From assembly GCA_963966185.1 (NCBI GenBank), contig CAWZYM010000216.1, forward strand, positions 597,501-661,500: a DNA stretch of 64,000 bases, read 5' to 3'. A model generated the notes under the pieces. That model was not told the DNA's origin, searched no databases, and saw nothing but the letters and a program-made list of their open reading frames with translations. Each line of letters starts with the position of its first letter. Within the stretch, counting starts at the first letter, position 1. Positions 1-11,153 of this stretch are shown here, one piece after another. The position numbers and the translations under genes were made by a program. This stretch comes from Rhabditoides inermis (Eukaryota; Nematoda; Chromadorea; Rhabditida; Rhabditidae).

Positions 1-24
1 ACTGAAAATTTTGGTACGATATTC

Positions 25-1021
25 TGTAGCGTCGTGAGTGGTTCCAAGTGAGAGAGCGCGAGGTGAGGCGCTAGTGTATAGTGTTGTGTAGTGGTAGTGT
101 GGTGCGGCACAACGTGACTGAGTATCGCGAGCGCGAGTCACTTCCGGTGGCTCACGTGATTTCTCTAGTTCGTGGTGGAGAGCTCGAGTTTTGGTTGTTT
201 TGGTGTTGTTTGTGTTTGTCTAATAAACCTTATTGTTATTACCGTGTTCGCGTTTGATTGCATTGGTCTCATCTTTCCTCTTTCTCTTTGTCTCTCTTCT
301 CTCTCTGGTTGAGGGTTGATTCACATTGTGGGAATTTGGCTTGGTGGAGTTCGAGGAAGTGACTTGGTAGAATTGTCGTCAGTGCACGGTCGTCAGTTCT
401 TCTTGTCATATTCCTCTTATTAAATCGTCGCGGTCATCTTCGGTGTACAACAGGTTTAGTTAGGCTGTGAGATTTGCGTGGCGCCGCGTGGATCTAGGAA
501 GTGTCCGTGGAGGGCTGAGGGTAAACGGATCCGCCCCGCCCACTGCGTGCCCAGCCAGTCGTCCAAGTGACTGTGATCGGGCGAGGCCGCTCAATTGGAC
601 TGGGCGTGCTACGTGCGTGTGGTGACAGTGTCACCGGGTAAGTTTGCGCGCGTGTGTGTGGGACAGCTACAGGCGATTCGCAGAGCGAATCGGGAGTAGT
701 GTCTGGTGTTGAGTGAGGAGAGCAGTTGCGGGCGACGCGCATTGCGGGTCGGGGGCAACGCTCTGGTGAGGTGATCGGCAATCGGTGCGTACAGGCAACT
801 CGCAGAGCGAGTTGGGAGTACGCGAGTGTCGTGTGAGTTGGCGTGAGCTAGTGGCAATCGACTGCGATCGATTAGTTGCTGGAAGTGGCATTGGATAGAG
901 AGTGATTATCGATTCGATATCGATCGGTTGGCAGAAAGAAAGAGGCACTCAGAGAGACTCGAGTAGTCGGGACACAAAGACACCCGCGGAGTGAACGAAT
1001 TCCACCAGTGGTGCTCTTACA
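25..1021 (+). repeat. 5' LTR
   Basis: Long terminal repeat of 997 bp bounded by TG and CA. An AATAAA polyadenylation hexamer is at 222-227. The matching copy is at 3369-4365, and no difference was noticed by eye, which implies recent insertion. Confidence 0.93.
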
Positions 1022-1039
1022 TGGGGGCCGAACTAACTG
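1022..1039 (+). other. Putative primer binding site
   Basis: The 18 bases directly after the 5' LTR begin TGG, the complement of a tRNA CCA end, and continue GGGCCGAACTAACTG. Position and start fit a minus-strand primer binding site. The donor tRNA could not be identified from this window. Confidence 0.6.
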
Positions 1040-1188
1040 ATTTTTGACGAGTCAACTATCAGTCCGAATCGTCTATTCGAGTGATATTCTGTGTGTTTTT
1101 GGTGCGTGTCGTTGTGGTTTCGCGAGTGTGCGGGCTGTGTATACAGTGTTATTGCAGTGAGTGTTGAAGCGACTGACGAGTGAGAAAG

Positions 1189-3381
1189 ATGGCGATGATC
1201 AATGACATGGAGAAGACCATGGTGAGTCTGACTGATGAATTGGCGGGTCTGGATGTACAGACGATGCGCAGTGTGAGTGAGATTCTGGAGGGTATTGTGG
1301 AGCCGTTCATGGAAACGGTGAATCAGTTCATTCGAAAGCAGTCGCATAGGAAGAAGCTGCGTGATGTGGTGGTGAACAAGGTGGTGAACACTGGTGTGTG
1401 GATTGAACAGTGGGCAGACAAAGTGGAGGTGATCAAGGAGAAGGTGATGCACCTGAACGATCTGTGGCATGAGCATGGTTATGGTGATGCTGACAAAAAG
1501 CTGAAAATGGCGATGCATGTGTTCGGAAAAGACACTTGGGATGATACCGTTGAGGAAATGACGGCGATGTTTGATCAGTTGTCTTGCCAGGCTGACGAGC
1601 AGTTGGAGAAGAACAAGAAGCTCAAGGAGATGGCGGATGAGTTGAGAAATCTCAGGGAGGAGAACCTCACGCTGAAGGAGGCGACCAAGGTGGTCGAGGA
1701 GCATGAAGCGTTCGCTAAGGCTGGTAAGCGCGTGATGTTGAAGAGTGAAGTGAAGAAAGAGCTGGCCAAGTTCACACTGGATAGTGAGAGTGAGGACGAG
1801 TTGGATGTTGATGGGAACACGAAGTACGCTGACAACTTGCAGACGAGTGCAAGGAGTGCGGCGAGTGGACCGTCTTCGAGCGAGAAGATGGCGCGTGCCG
1901 CCGGAAGGAAGAGGGCTGACGAAAGCGGTGAGTCACTCTTCACTGGGTTGCGTATGGCAATGTCGAATGAAGTGAAGGTGAACAAGTTGAGAAAGTGCCC
2001 TACCAAGGAGGAATTCAACAAGTTCAAGAGGATGTTCCTAGTGGTGTACGATGGGTGGGATGAGACCATCCAGAAACAGTTGCTGAAGGAGAAGGTTGAT
2101 TCGGCGGTGTATGAAACGCTGCCGCGATCAGTGAAGAACGGACCGATGGATGTGCTGTGGGATGAGTTGAGTGAGAGGCTGGTGGAGAACGAGATGATCT
2201 CCCAGCAGAGAGCACTTCAGATGTTCTCGCAACTGGAATGGGAGAAAGGGAAGCAGATGGTGGACTTCATTTATGAATTGGAGAAGTGGGGTAGGAGGGC
2301 ATTCGATGAGGCGCAGTTTGTGGCACATGAGAAGGACATGATGCACAAGATCTTTGTGGGTATCCGCGATTGGCCCGATTACACTACTGTGATCGAAGAG
2401 ATGTTGTCTGCTAAGGAGGGAAAGAAGTATGAGATTTTGAAGGCGAAGGTGATTCAGCGCGAGAAAACTAAGCAGCTGGTGGCCGATATGAATGATGAGC
2501 CGGGTAGTGTTCACACTCGCGCCAAAAAGAGGGATGTGCTTCGATGTGAGAGGTGTGGAGGTAGGGGACATGCAGAAAATGTGTGTACCTCACCAGCTGG
2601 CTCGACTGCAAGGGGAGTGATGAGGAGCAATATCAAAGAGGTGAACTCTGTTGTCGCGCGCGACAAGAGTGCGCGCAGGGAGAGTGGTCATGGAAGGGAG
2701 AAAGAGAGAGTGCACGTGCGCGAGACACCGCCCGTATCAAAAGGTGCGCGGTACATGGTAAGTGCGAGAGTGATGGGACAGATAGTGGAAGCGCAGCTGG
2801 ATTGTGGAGCTAATGTGTCGGTGATCAGAAAGGACACTTTCGAGAAGCTGCGATCGAAGTGGAGAGGTGTGCTGACAGTTCGACCTGGCGGTCAACTGAA
2901 TGTAGCGAGTGGCCACACTATGCAGACAGTGGCATATGTGGAAGTTCCCATGAGCCTGGATGGTGGAAGTGTTGGCATGGTGGGGATGTACATTGTCAAG
3001 AACTCAATTGCTGATCTTTTCGTTGGCACGAATGCACTTGATGATCTCGGCATGGTACTGAGTCTGCGAGAGACGCGTGGGGCAAAGAGGCAGGTGCGCC
3101 TGAAGAGAGAGATGAGTGATGAGGACGAGGTCAGCGCGGTGTCGCTTATGCAATGCGAGGGTGGAAGGTGTGAAGGGAAGGAGACGAATGATCGTGGTTG
3201 CAGAGTGACGTGTGACGACGGCGAGTTGCAGTCGATGCTGAAGCTGCCGGATCCGACTGGAACGAGGCAGAATGTGGAGAGCGGATGTGGTCAGAAGAGG
3301 GTGAGCTTTCAGGTCACCCAGAAGAAGAAGATGACGCGCGAGGACGCGCTGTATCGGGAGGGGCGGCATGTAGCGTCGTGA
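1189..3381 (+). CDS. Gag-protease polyprotein of the LTR element
   Basis: Single uninterrupted ORF of 730 aa from the first in-frame ATG at 1189; a GTG lies three codons upstream. The N-terminal half is alpha-helical and charged, with a likely coiled coil around residues 115-190, as in retroelement Gag capsid precursors. A single CCHC zinc knuckle (C-x2-C-x4-H-x4-C, CERCGGRGHAENVC) is at about residues 453-466. A retropepsin-like domain follows, with LDCGANVSVI near residue 538, where DCG replaces the usual D(T/S)G, and an ADLFVGTNALDDLG segment resembling the ILGxDxL region. The frame reads through the polypurine tract and stops 13 bases into the 3' LTR, so the LTR supplies the last codons. 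No RT, RNase H or integrase is present. The DCG active site may still be functional, since the middle residue varies between families, but this is inference. Confidence 0.88.
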   Translation: MAMINDMEKTMVSLTDELAGLDVQTMRSVSEILEGIVEPFMETVNQFIRKQSHRKKLRDVVVNKVVNTGVWIEQWADKVEVIKEKVMHLNDLWHEHGYGDADKKLKMAMHVFGKDTWDDTVEEMTAMFDQLSCQADEQLEKNKKLKEMADELRNLREENLTLKEATKVVEEHEAFAKAGKRVMLKSEVKKELAKFTLDSESEDELDVDGNTKYADNLQTSARSAASGPSSSEKMARAAGRKRADESGESLFTGLRMAMSNEVKVNKLRKCPTKEEFNKFKRMFLVVYDGWDETIQKQLLKEKVDSAVYETLPRSVKNGPMDVLWDELSERLVENEMISQQRALQMFSQLEWEKGKQMVDFIYELEKWGRRAFDEAQFVAHEKDMMHKIFVGIRDWPDYTTVIEEMLSAKEGKKYEILKAKVIQREKTKQLVADMNDEPGSVHTRAKKRDVLRCERCGGRGHAENVCTSPAGSTARGVMRSNIKEVNSVVARDKSARRESGHGREKERVHVRETPPVSKGARYMVSARVMGQIVEAQLDCGANVSVIRKDTFEKLRSKWRGVLTVRPGGQLNVASGHTMQTVAYVEVPMSLDGGSVGMVGMYIVKNSIADLFVGTNALDDLGMVLSLRETRGAKRQVRLKREMSDEDEVSAVSLMQCEGGRCEGKETNDRGCRVTCDDGELQSMLKLPDPTGTRQNVESGCGQKRVSFQVTQKKKMTREDALYREGRHVAS
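3356..3368 (+). other. Putative polypurine tract
   Basis: Purine-rich run GGGAGGGGCGGCA immediately before the 3' LTR, where plus-strand priming normally occurs. It lies inside the gag-protease ORF. It contains pyrimidines near its end, so it is an imperfect tract. Confidence 0.5.
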
Positions 3382-4365
3382 GTGGTTCCAAGTGAGAGAG
3401 CGCGAGGTGAGGCGCTAGTGTATAGTGTTGTGTAGTGGTAGTGTGGTGCGGCACAACGTGACTGAGTATCGCGAGCGCGAGTCACTTCCGGTGGCTCACG
3501 TGATTTCTCTAGTTCGTGGTGGAGAGCTCGAGTTTTGGTTGTTTTGGTGTTGTTTGTGTTTGTCTAATAAACCTTATTGTTATTACCGTGTTCGCGTTTG
3601 ATTGCATTGGTCTCATCTTTCCTCTTTCTCTTTGTCTCTCTTCTCTCTCTGGTTGAGGGTTGATTCACATTGTGGGAATTTGGCTTGGTGGAGTTCGAGG
3701 AAGTGACTTGGTAGAATTGTCGTCAGTGCACGGTCGTCAGTTCTTCTTGTCATATTCCTCTTATTAAATCGTCGCGGTCATCTTCGGTGTACAACAGGTT
3801 TAGTTAGGCTGTGAGATTTGCGTGGCGCCGCGTGGATCTAGGAAGTGTCCGTGGAGGGCTGAGGGTAAACGGATCCGCCCCGCCCACTGCGTGCCCAGCC
3901 AGTCGTCCAAGTGACTGTGATCGGGCGAGGCCGCTCAATTGGACTGGGCGTGCTACGTGCGTGTGGTGACAGTGTCACCGGGTAAGTTTGCGCGCGTGTG
4001 TGTGGGACAGCTACAGGCGATTCGCAGAGCGAATCGGGAGTAGTGTCTGGTGTTGAGTGAGGAGAGCAGTTGCGGGCGACGCGCATTGCGGGTCGGGGGC
4101 AACGCTCTGGTGAGGTGATCGGCAATCGGTGCGTACAGGCAACTCGCAGAGCGAGTTGGGAGTACGCGAGTGTCGTGTGAGTTGGCGTGAGCTAGTGGCA
4201 ATCGACTGCGATCGATTAGTTGCTGGAAGTGGCATTGGATAGAGAGTGATTATCGATTCGATATCGATCGGTTGGCAGAAAGAAAGAGGCACTCAGAGAG
4301 ACTCGAGTAGTCGGGACACAAAGACACCCGCGGAGTGAACGAATTCCACCAGTGGTGCTCTTACA
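3369..4365 (+). repeat. 3' LTR
   Basis: Second 997-bp LTR, offset 3344 bp from the first. It ends 161 bp before the ATG of the next gene and carries its own AATAAA (3566-3571), so it could affect that gene's transcription in either direction. That effect is inference. Confidence 0.93.
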
Positions 4366-4526
4366 ATTCCTTTTTTTCACCCGTTACCACACGCGTCGTG
4401 TCGTCGCATTGGGAATTTCTAATACACCAGCTGAAAACAAGCATTTTTCACTACATTTTCGTATTTTACGCTCTTTTCGACGTGTTCTTACTGTTGTGTT
4501 GTCTTTTACAGCACTCACATTTCAGA

Positions 4527-6596
4527 ATGACCACCACAACACACAACTTTGAGTGCAGGGACCTCCCGCTCGAACAGGTGAGTGTGTTTCCATGGAATTT
4601 TACGATGCGATCCCGTTTATTATGACGTCATCATGAGTAAACTGGTATTGTGTGTTCAGGTGACCGTGTTCAACGACCGCGGCGAGCTGAAGAGGACGTT
4701 CAAGGTGTCGGCCGTCGCCGGCATCAACGAGGTCGTCGTCAAGGTACGCCGAGTTTGCGAAAGTGATATATCTAAATCAAAATCAAGTATTTATCAATGT
4801 ATACGTAACAGAATAACACCGGAAAATAGCCGTAAAAACACACGGCAGCGTTTACGAAAGTGATGTGGAATAGTGTGGAAATGGGTGTTCAGAACGTGCC
4901 GAGCATGTTCGTGTACGACTCTGTGCGTGTGAATGGCAGGGGAAAGGCGACAATCCACGAGGTGAGCACGGACGACAAGCCCGCCACGCAGCACGAGGCG
5001 GACTCAGACGAGGTGGGTGTTCAGTGTTCCCTCTCCCTCTCCCTCTCCCTCTCCCTCTCCCTCTCCCTCTCCCTCTCCCTCTCCCTCTCCCTCTCCCTCT
5101 CCCTCTCCCTCTCCCTCTCCCTCTCCCTCTCCCTCTCCCTCTCCCTCTCCCTCTCCCTCTCCCTCTCCCTCTCCCTCTCCCTCTCCCTCTCCCTCTCCCT
5201 CTCCCTCTCCCTCTCCCTCTCCCTCTCCCTCTCCCTCTCCCTCTCCCTCTCCCTCTCCCTCTCCCTCTCCCTCTCCCTCTCCCTCTCCCTCTCCCTCTCC
5301 CTCTCCCTCTCCCTCTCCCTCTCCCTCTCCCTCTCCCTCTCCCTCTCCCTCTCCCTCTCCCTCTCCCTCTCCCTCTCTCTCTCCCTCTCCCTCTCTCTCT
5401 CTCCCTCTCCCTCTCCCTCTCTCTCTCCCTCTCCCTCTCCCTCTCCCTCTCCCTCTCCCTCTCCCTCTCCCTCTCCCTCTCCCTCTCCCTCTCCCTCTCC
5501 CTCTCCTTCTCCCTCTCCTTCTCCCTCTCCCTCCCCCTCCCCCTCCCCCTCCCCCTCCCCCTCCCCCTCCCCCTCCCCCTCCCCCTCCCCCTCCCTTTGC
5601 TTTGCGCTATATTCACTTTTCTTTGATTGTTCTTACATTCTTCTCATTAAATTGTTCTATCGTTTGCATTAACGTAATATCTCCCTCCAGATGAAGAAGC
5701 TGCGCGGCGAGCTGAAGTCGCTGGAGGATGAGCTGGCGGGGCTGGAGGACGAGAAGTCCGCCTTCGACAAGCAGAGCAGCGTCCTCGACGATGTCGTATC
5801 CAAGGTAAGGTTGCCTGATCGCCTAACGCTAACACCTATGGGACCAGTAGATCTTACTTATAATATTAGAAGTTTGGACGAGTTGACAATATGCGAATTT
5901 CGTGCTTTCAAAGCCTAAATGCTGCGATAGAAAATAGGGATGATGATGATTGTTGCAGGTTGGCAACTCTTTAGTGGCCCCGCCCAAGGAGGGCTCTTCC
6001 ACCTCGTTCTCCCTCGATGACACTACCACCGGCAACCTCGTCAAGTTCATGGGATTCTACAAGGTACGGTGTGATTACTAGTATGATTGCCTTTTTAGTC
6101 GATTCTTGACGCAGTGTACTGGTTTTGTGTGATTGTTGTTGTTCAGGATCAGTCTGTCTCGGTGCGCGCGGCGGCCCGCGAGGTGAGCGCGAAGATCGAC
6201 AAGGCGCGCGAGGCGGTGAACAAGAAGAACAACGAGATCAACCAGCGACAGTGCAGCGGATTCATCAGGTGAATCAAAAACACTCTGCTCATGGATTGAT
6301 ATTGCTTTGGCACAGAGTATTTTGAGGTGAAACATATTTGTGAAGTGTCCTTGGTGATTTGTAGATTGCGGTCCGCAACCAGGAAGTCCGGGACTGTCAT
6401 CTTTTAACTTTGTGATTCATGTCCGGTGCAGAGTGCGGTTTATGGGGGGTCATCGCTCTGACGATTTCTCTCTTCTCTTTTTTCACTAACACTGCATTCT
6501 CTCGAAGCCAGGGTGACTTTTGCTCTCGTGCACTTATTACTCACTGAAGCGGCGGCTCGCGGGCAGACATCTGTTATCGTTTCGGTTTTCTCTCTC

Positions 6597-6695
<99 letters not shown>

Positions 6696-9600
6696 TTCTC
6701 TCTGTCTGTCTCTGTCTGTCTCTCTCTTTCTCTTTCTTTCTCTTTCTTTTTCTCTTTTCCGCGTTCTCGTTACCGCGCAACGACCGGGAAAGCCACAATT
6801 AACAAACTGCGCCGTTTCCCTGGGTGAAATGTGGTCTGTGCGAGCCAGAGAGAGGAGAAAAAAAAACCATGGTCACAAAGTGGTGGGGAAACGGTATGTT
6901 TCACATTGATTGAAAGGGGGAGGGGGTAGAGGGTCGAGCGAATCGGTGAGAATTTGAAGGGTTTATCGCGTGTTTGCGCTGCCCTTTTTGCCGAATCATG
7001 TGCGCGCTCATAAATGGAATGTTTATTTGAGTAGATGGTATGATAAGGGTTGGACTGAGTCAGCAGAAATGTTGGGGGGCCAGAATTATTTTTGTTTAAG
7101 ATTGGTTTTCTGAGATAGATATCAAATGATCTACTATTAATTATGTAAAGCGTGAATTTCATGGGTTTAACTAGTGGAACATATTATACCAGGGACACTA
7201 TTCCAGACCAATACCTGAGCCTGAAAAACAGAACCAGTGAACCAAACAGAACGCATTCTTGGAATACACCCTGGAATACCTCCTCCTTTTAGATGCTTCA
7301 CTATCGTGCTGGAGGCGGAGTCGGAGACCGAAGTGGAACTGGACGTCATCTACCAGGTACGGCCGGAGAGTCTACTGGTTGGCTCCACTAGCTGTGTGTG
7401 TTGTGTCGGTCTGATGTGGATACGTGAGCACGCTCTCTGCCACCGGTAGTTGTATTGTTTGATGGACGAGGTGTGTATCTAGGTGCACGGCGCGCATTGG
7501 CGTCCGTCGTACGATGTGCGTGTGGAGTCGGCGGGCGAGGGAGCCGCCGCCAAGACCACCATGCAGGTGAGACGAGGAAGACGGTGTGGCGCGACTCTAT
7601 TCGAATGAGTGGTCATGATGAAGTGAACACAGATTTCATGACGTGTAGCAAAGCACCACATTCTATTCAAGCTTGCGCGAAACGGATCAGGTTGCTATAT
7701 TACTATATGTCGCATCGCAGGTGTCGTACCACGGTAACGTGCAGCAGTTCACGGAGGAGGAGTGGCAGCCCCGGCACCTTATCCTCTCCACCGCCCGTCC
7801 CTGCCTGGGCGGCGAGATCCCCGAGCTCGGCACACTCGACGCCTCCTTCTACCGCCCCCAGCCGCAGCTGGAGAGGAGGATGGTGATGAAGAAGTGAGTC
7901 GCCAGTCGAACATCACATTCACCAATTTGCAGTTTATTTATTTATTTTTGATATTTTTATGTTTGTATTTGTTTTGCAGTTTGCAATTCTGGTTTGCGTG
8001 AGTCGCGAGTTGATTCCGCACATTACCTTGAGAAATTCATTTTGGTTTGTGTTCGCGTTTGTATGAACTATGAACGTTTAGTGCGATGTTCGGCTCTGCG
8101 GCTCGCGGAGGCAGTGCCGACGCTCTGGCGGCTCCTGTGATGGACGCTGCTCCGATGATGGAGGAGTGCCGCGCCATGGTGAGTGATCGGGAGAAGGGAG
8201 AGGGAGTGTGCACCTCATTATCGAAACTGTGAACCTCTCTTTTGCTTCTTCAAAGGTCCAAATTCCACTTTCCTCCTCACGACATCTGTTGAGGTGGCGG
8301 AGGTGTCTGAGTCGACGCTGTCGACCGAGTTCAAGATTGCGCGCGCCATCACCATCCCCTCGGACAGCAGCGACCATAAGGTGAACGAGCGAGGTGTTCA
8401 AGTCTTAGACTATCGAGATACAACGAATTAGTTGGCCAAGTTGTGGGTGCGGTTGATGAATTGGCGAAGCGTATTTTGTGTGGACGAGAGATTGAGTTGA
8501 GAGAAATGAGTATATTGGCGGTTTTAGCTGATTATAGATTTCGATTCGATATTTTCGCATAGACATCCCTTTGTGATGTATTTTGCAACCATGCTTTCTC
8601 CCACGTTCCGCTATTGCAGGTGTCAATCGGCGTGGTCACTCTAGAGCCGCAGCTGGTGCACGAGTGTGTTCCCAGCAGGTCGACTGCCGTTTTCCTCACC
8701 GCCTCGGCCCTCAATGCCAGCCAGCTGCCGTTCCTGCCCGGAGAAGCCGCCATCTACCTCGACGGAAGCTTCGTCGCCAAGGTGCGTCGTAGTTCTCAGC
8801 TGATTTGTGCTATTGTGTCCTTTTGTTTTTGTTGTTTACTCATTTTCTATCCGTTCGCGGGGTCAGCAACATCTTCATTCAGAAACAGACTCAGTATTAG
8901 AAAGAGGGTTAGAAAGAGCTAGCAGAGGCTCGGAAAGAGGCTCCGACACTCGCCAGCCTCAGAAAGAATATCAGATTGTTGCTTCCTACCCCAAAGCGGG
9001 CCGAATCGAGATTGGTCTCACGACGAGTTACCTGAGGTTCGTCACGAGATCAATCTCGATTCGGCCACCATTCGGGTGGGAAGCAACTATCTGATACTTT
9101 TTTCTGAAGCTGGCGAGTGTTTCCGCGCCTGTTCCGGCCTCTCCTAGCCATTTCTGACCCTGTTTCTGACCACGACTTCATTGGATGGGAAGGTGTGGAC
9201 GTGATAGTGATGTGATGTGTTGTGCTTGTTTCAGATCCAGATGAAATCTGTGTCTCCCGGTGAGCGCTTTGTGACGTCACTCGGAGTGGATTCTGCTATC
9301 AAGGTGGAGTACAAGCCTGCACACAAGAACCATGAGCAGGTGAGTGAAGAGAGGGAAGGGGCGAGAGAGAGAGAGAGAGAGATGACGGATGACGATCCTC
9401 TTCTAGACGCCAAGCAGAAAGTCGTCGTGGTTGCAGTGTGTTGGCGTTAGTTGCGCGCTGTTTCGATTTTTACACCCGCATGTTTCAGACTGGTCTGATC
9501 AACAAGCAGTCGACGACTTCGAACGAGCAGAAGGTGAGCGTGAAGAACGCACGAGCGGAGAAGATCCGACTGACGATCAAGGAACACGTGCCGAGGGCCA

Positions 9601-10635
9601 CGGATGACAAGATAAAGGTGAGTCCGGGAGAGAGAGAGAGAGAGAGAGAGAGAAAGGGGGGGGGGGATAGGGAGGGAGGGAGGAGAGAGAGTATCGAGTG
9701 GTTGCAGGTCCGCCTGGTCGCTCCTGAAGCTCGTCCGATGAGCGATGAAGAGGCCAATGAGCCCGCCGCACTGCCGCCCGTCGGAGCCAGAATCAATAAG
9801 GTACGTGGACATGGTAGATCAGGCGGCATCTGGACGGGTAGATCAGCATTATTCGACGTGTTATGTTACAACAGAAGTTGTGTTTTTAGATAATAACTGC
9901 ATAACTTTGTAAACGCGTTCATTATGATATGGCCGTTTTGCACTGGTATGAGAGAGAAAGCCTGTTGGCACATGTCTCCATTGAAAACATGTCAGTCCTT
10001 TTGCTCAACTGAGACAACAGTACAAACCAACTACTTTTACTTGGAAGTACTTTTGAAAGATAATAACTGTCCTTTTCTTAAGTTTTGTTTCACAAAATTA
10101 CATTTTCATACACGTTCGCGATTCGCTGCGAGGATACCGACGCGCACCCGCTATTCGCTTCTCTCTCTCACTCACACACAGAGAAGGCGGGGCGAAAGCG
10201 ATTGTCCGACGCCCGCCCGAGCGCCCGCTCGCCCGAGCGCCCGCTCGCCCGAGCGACCGACACCAATCTCAATCCGCACTCGATTGCGGACTCTCCGTAT
10301 CTCGCTTCAAATTCAATCAAACTCAATACAACTTTCTATAACTCTATCGAATAGAGATGTGAATGCAATGTAACAGTGGCAATCACTTCAAAATGAGGAA
10401 AAGTGCTTCATCCGGGAAAAGTCGTTTTTGAGCATTCTAGCGCGCGGGACATCCAGTACAAACGAGAGGGCGCTGGCGCGCCCTCTCTAATGACGTCACT
10501 GATGTGTTGGTGTTTCAGGCGAACAACCTTGAGTGGACTGTGGAAGTGGGGGCGAAGGCGTCTCAGCAGCTGACCATCAAGTGGGCCATCGATCATCCAC
10601 CCGCGGAGAAGCTGGTCTTCAACGAGAAGTTCTAG
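4527..10635 (+). CDS. DUF4140/DUF4139 (MuiA-like) protein, copy 1
   Basis: Sixteen exons join in frame to 568 aa: 4527-4577, 4660-4743, 4893-5012, 5691-5804, 5959-6063, 6147-6268, 7293-7356, 7483-7566, 7721-7893, 8082-8178, 8294-8380, 8620-8781, 9235-9339, 9489-9617, 9708-9800, 10519-10635. The family is the mucoidy-inhibitor-like DUF4140 (N-terminal, with coiled coil) plus DUF4139 (C-terminal beta domain), as in C. elegans F37C4.5; its biochemical role is not established. Exons 4 and 6 encode the charged coiled coil ([20 protein letters not shown], then a [15 protein letters not shown] segment). The C-terminal half contains [23 protein letters not shown] and [14 protein letters not shown], typical of DUF4139. 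ATG lies one base after TTTCAG, suggesting a spliced-leader acceptor. All exon lengths match copy 2 except exons 9 and 10. Intron 3 carries a long CCCTCT repeat and intron 12 a hairpin. Recognition rests on remembered family similarity. Confidence 0.88.
5029..5595 (+). repeat. (CCCTCT)n / (CCCCCT)n microsatellite in intron 3
   Basis: About 565 bp of pure pyrimidine sequence, mostly the CCCTCT hexamer and ending as CCCCCT repeats. It lies between exons 3 and 4 of DUF4139 copy 1. The complementary strand is GGGAGA-repeat purine, able in principle to form G-quadruplex or triplex. The equivalent intron of copy 2 has only a CT dinucleotide run of about 30 bp (18541-18572). Confidence 0.97.
6595..6680 (+). 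repeat. (TGTC)n microsatellite
   Basis: About 20 tandem copies of the tetranucleotide in intron 6 of DUF4139 copy 1, followed by CT-rich sequence to about 6750. Copy 2 has a CT dinucleotide run at the matching place (19705-19742), so the repeat type changed after duplication. Confidence 0.95.
8877..9172 (+). repeat. Long inverted repeat (hairpin) in intron 12, copy 1
   Basis: Two arms of about 135 bp face each other around a short loop near 9024-9035. For example, tatcag..ttgcttcctacccc near 8970 pairs with ggtgggaagcaa..ctgata near 9080, and GGCCGAATCGAGATTGGTCT pairs with ATCAATCTCGATTCGGCC. Outer parts (cactcgccagc with gctggcgagtg) also pair. The same structure occupies the same intron in copy 2, so it predates the duplication. 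It may be a fixed foldback MITE. Confidence 0.85.
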
Positions 10636-10809
10636 AAGGACTCACAGAGAGAAGAAGAGAGATCTTATTCGCTTCATTGCATGATTCTATCGCAGTATTG
10701 TTCATTGTTTGTTATATATTCTTATTCCCCAGGTCTATATAATCTGGTTTGTGCCAATTCAGTTTTTTTTAATCATACGCGCAGTGTACAATGCAATTGT
10801 AAAAATGTA

Positions 10810-10815
10810 AATAAA
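10810..10815 (+). other. Polyadenylation signal, DUF4139 copy 1
   Basis: AATAAA 175 bases after the stop codon at 10635. The 3' flank from the stop to here is shared with copy 2. Confidence 0.7.
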
Positions 10816-11153
10816 TAGTTTTATTGTTGTGTTTGGCGTAGTGTAGTAATGACCTCAATCGACTTGCACACGGCTCTCCTGGGACACGGCGGAAGACATC
10901 TGATAAAGCAGACGTACGTGGAAGCAGGGGACCTGGAACAGGGCGTGGAACACGGTCGACTAATGATGACTTACTCAGTGAGAGTCGTGTATGTAACATC
11001 TTTCTCGTTAATGAGCGTCAATTTGTTTCGGTTCCGATGCATTGTGATTGAAATTCATGATAATTCGTTTTATACGACCAGTGTGATCGATCGAGGTTCA
11101 TTCTGATGAAACCTATTTCACCGACGCGTTGCCCATGATTTACTACTGAGAGG

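Larger units (their letters stand above)
25..4365 (+). mobile_element. LTR retrotransposon, gag-protease only, complete and young
   Basis: Two 997-bp direct repeats (25-1021 and 3369-4365) begin TG and end CA and look identical by eye. They flank a 2347-bp internal region with one long ORF. The 4-bp sequence ATTC occurs immediately before (21-24) and after (4366-4369), giving a target site duplication. The tandem paralog gene downstream shows the empty site: around 17920-17935 it reads cgatactcctattttcaccc without the element, aligning across this junction. The internal region has gag, one zinc knuckle and a retropepsin-like domain, but no reverse transcriptase, RNase H or integrase. The element is therefore non-autonomous and must borrow those functions. 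A 4-bp duplication suits Ty3/gypsy or Bel/Pao relatives; I cannot assign a superfamily further. Confidence 0.93.

Noticed and set aside
494..948. Antisense ORFs in both LTRs
   Set aside because: Identical shadows in the two LTRs without family features; they result from duplicated LTR sequence.
1033..2571. Antisense ORFs opposite gag-protease
   Set aside because: Histidine/leucine-rich complements of a coding strand rich in GAG and GTG codons, overlapping a clear gag-protease frame.
4852..5694. Long Leu-Pro, Ser-Pro and Arg-Gly/Glu repeat ORFs of 200-270 codons on both strands
   Set aside because: They are translations of the CCCTCT microsatellite in an intron; all frames are open only because of the repeat.
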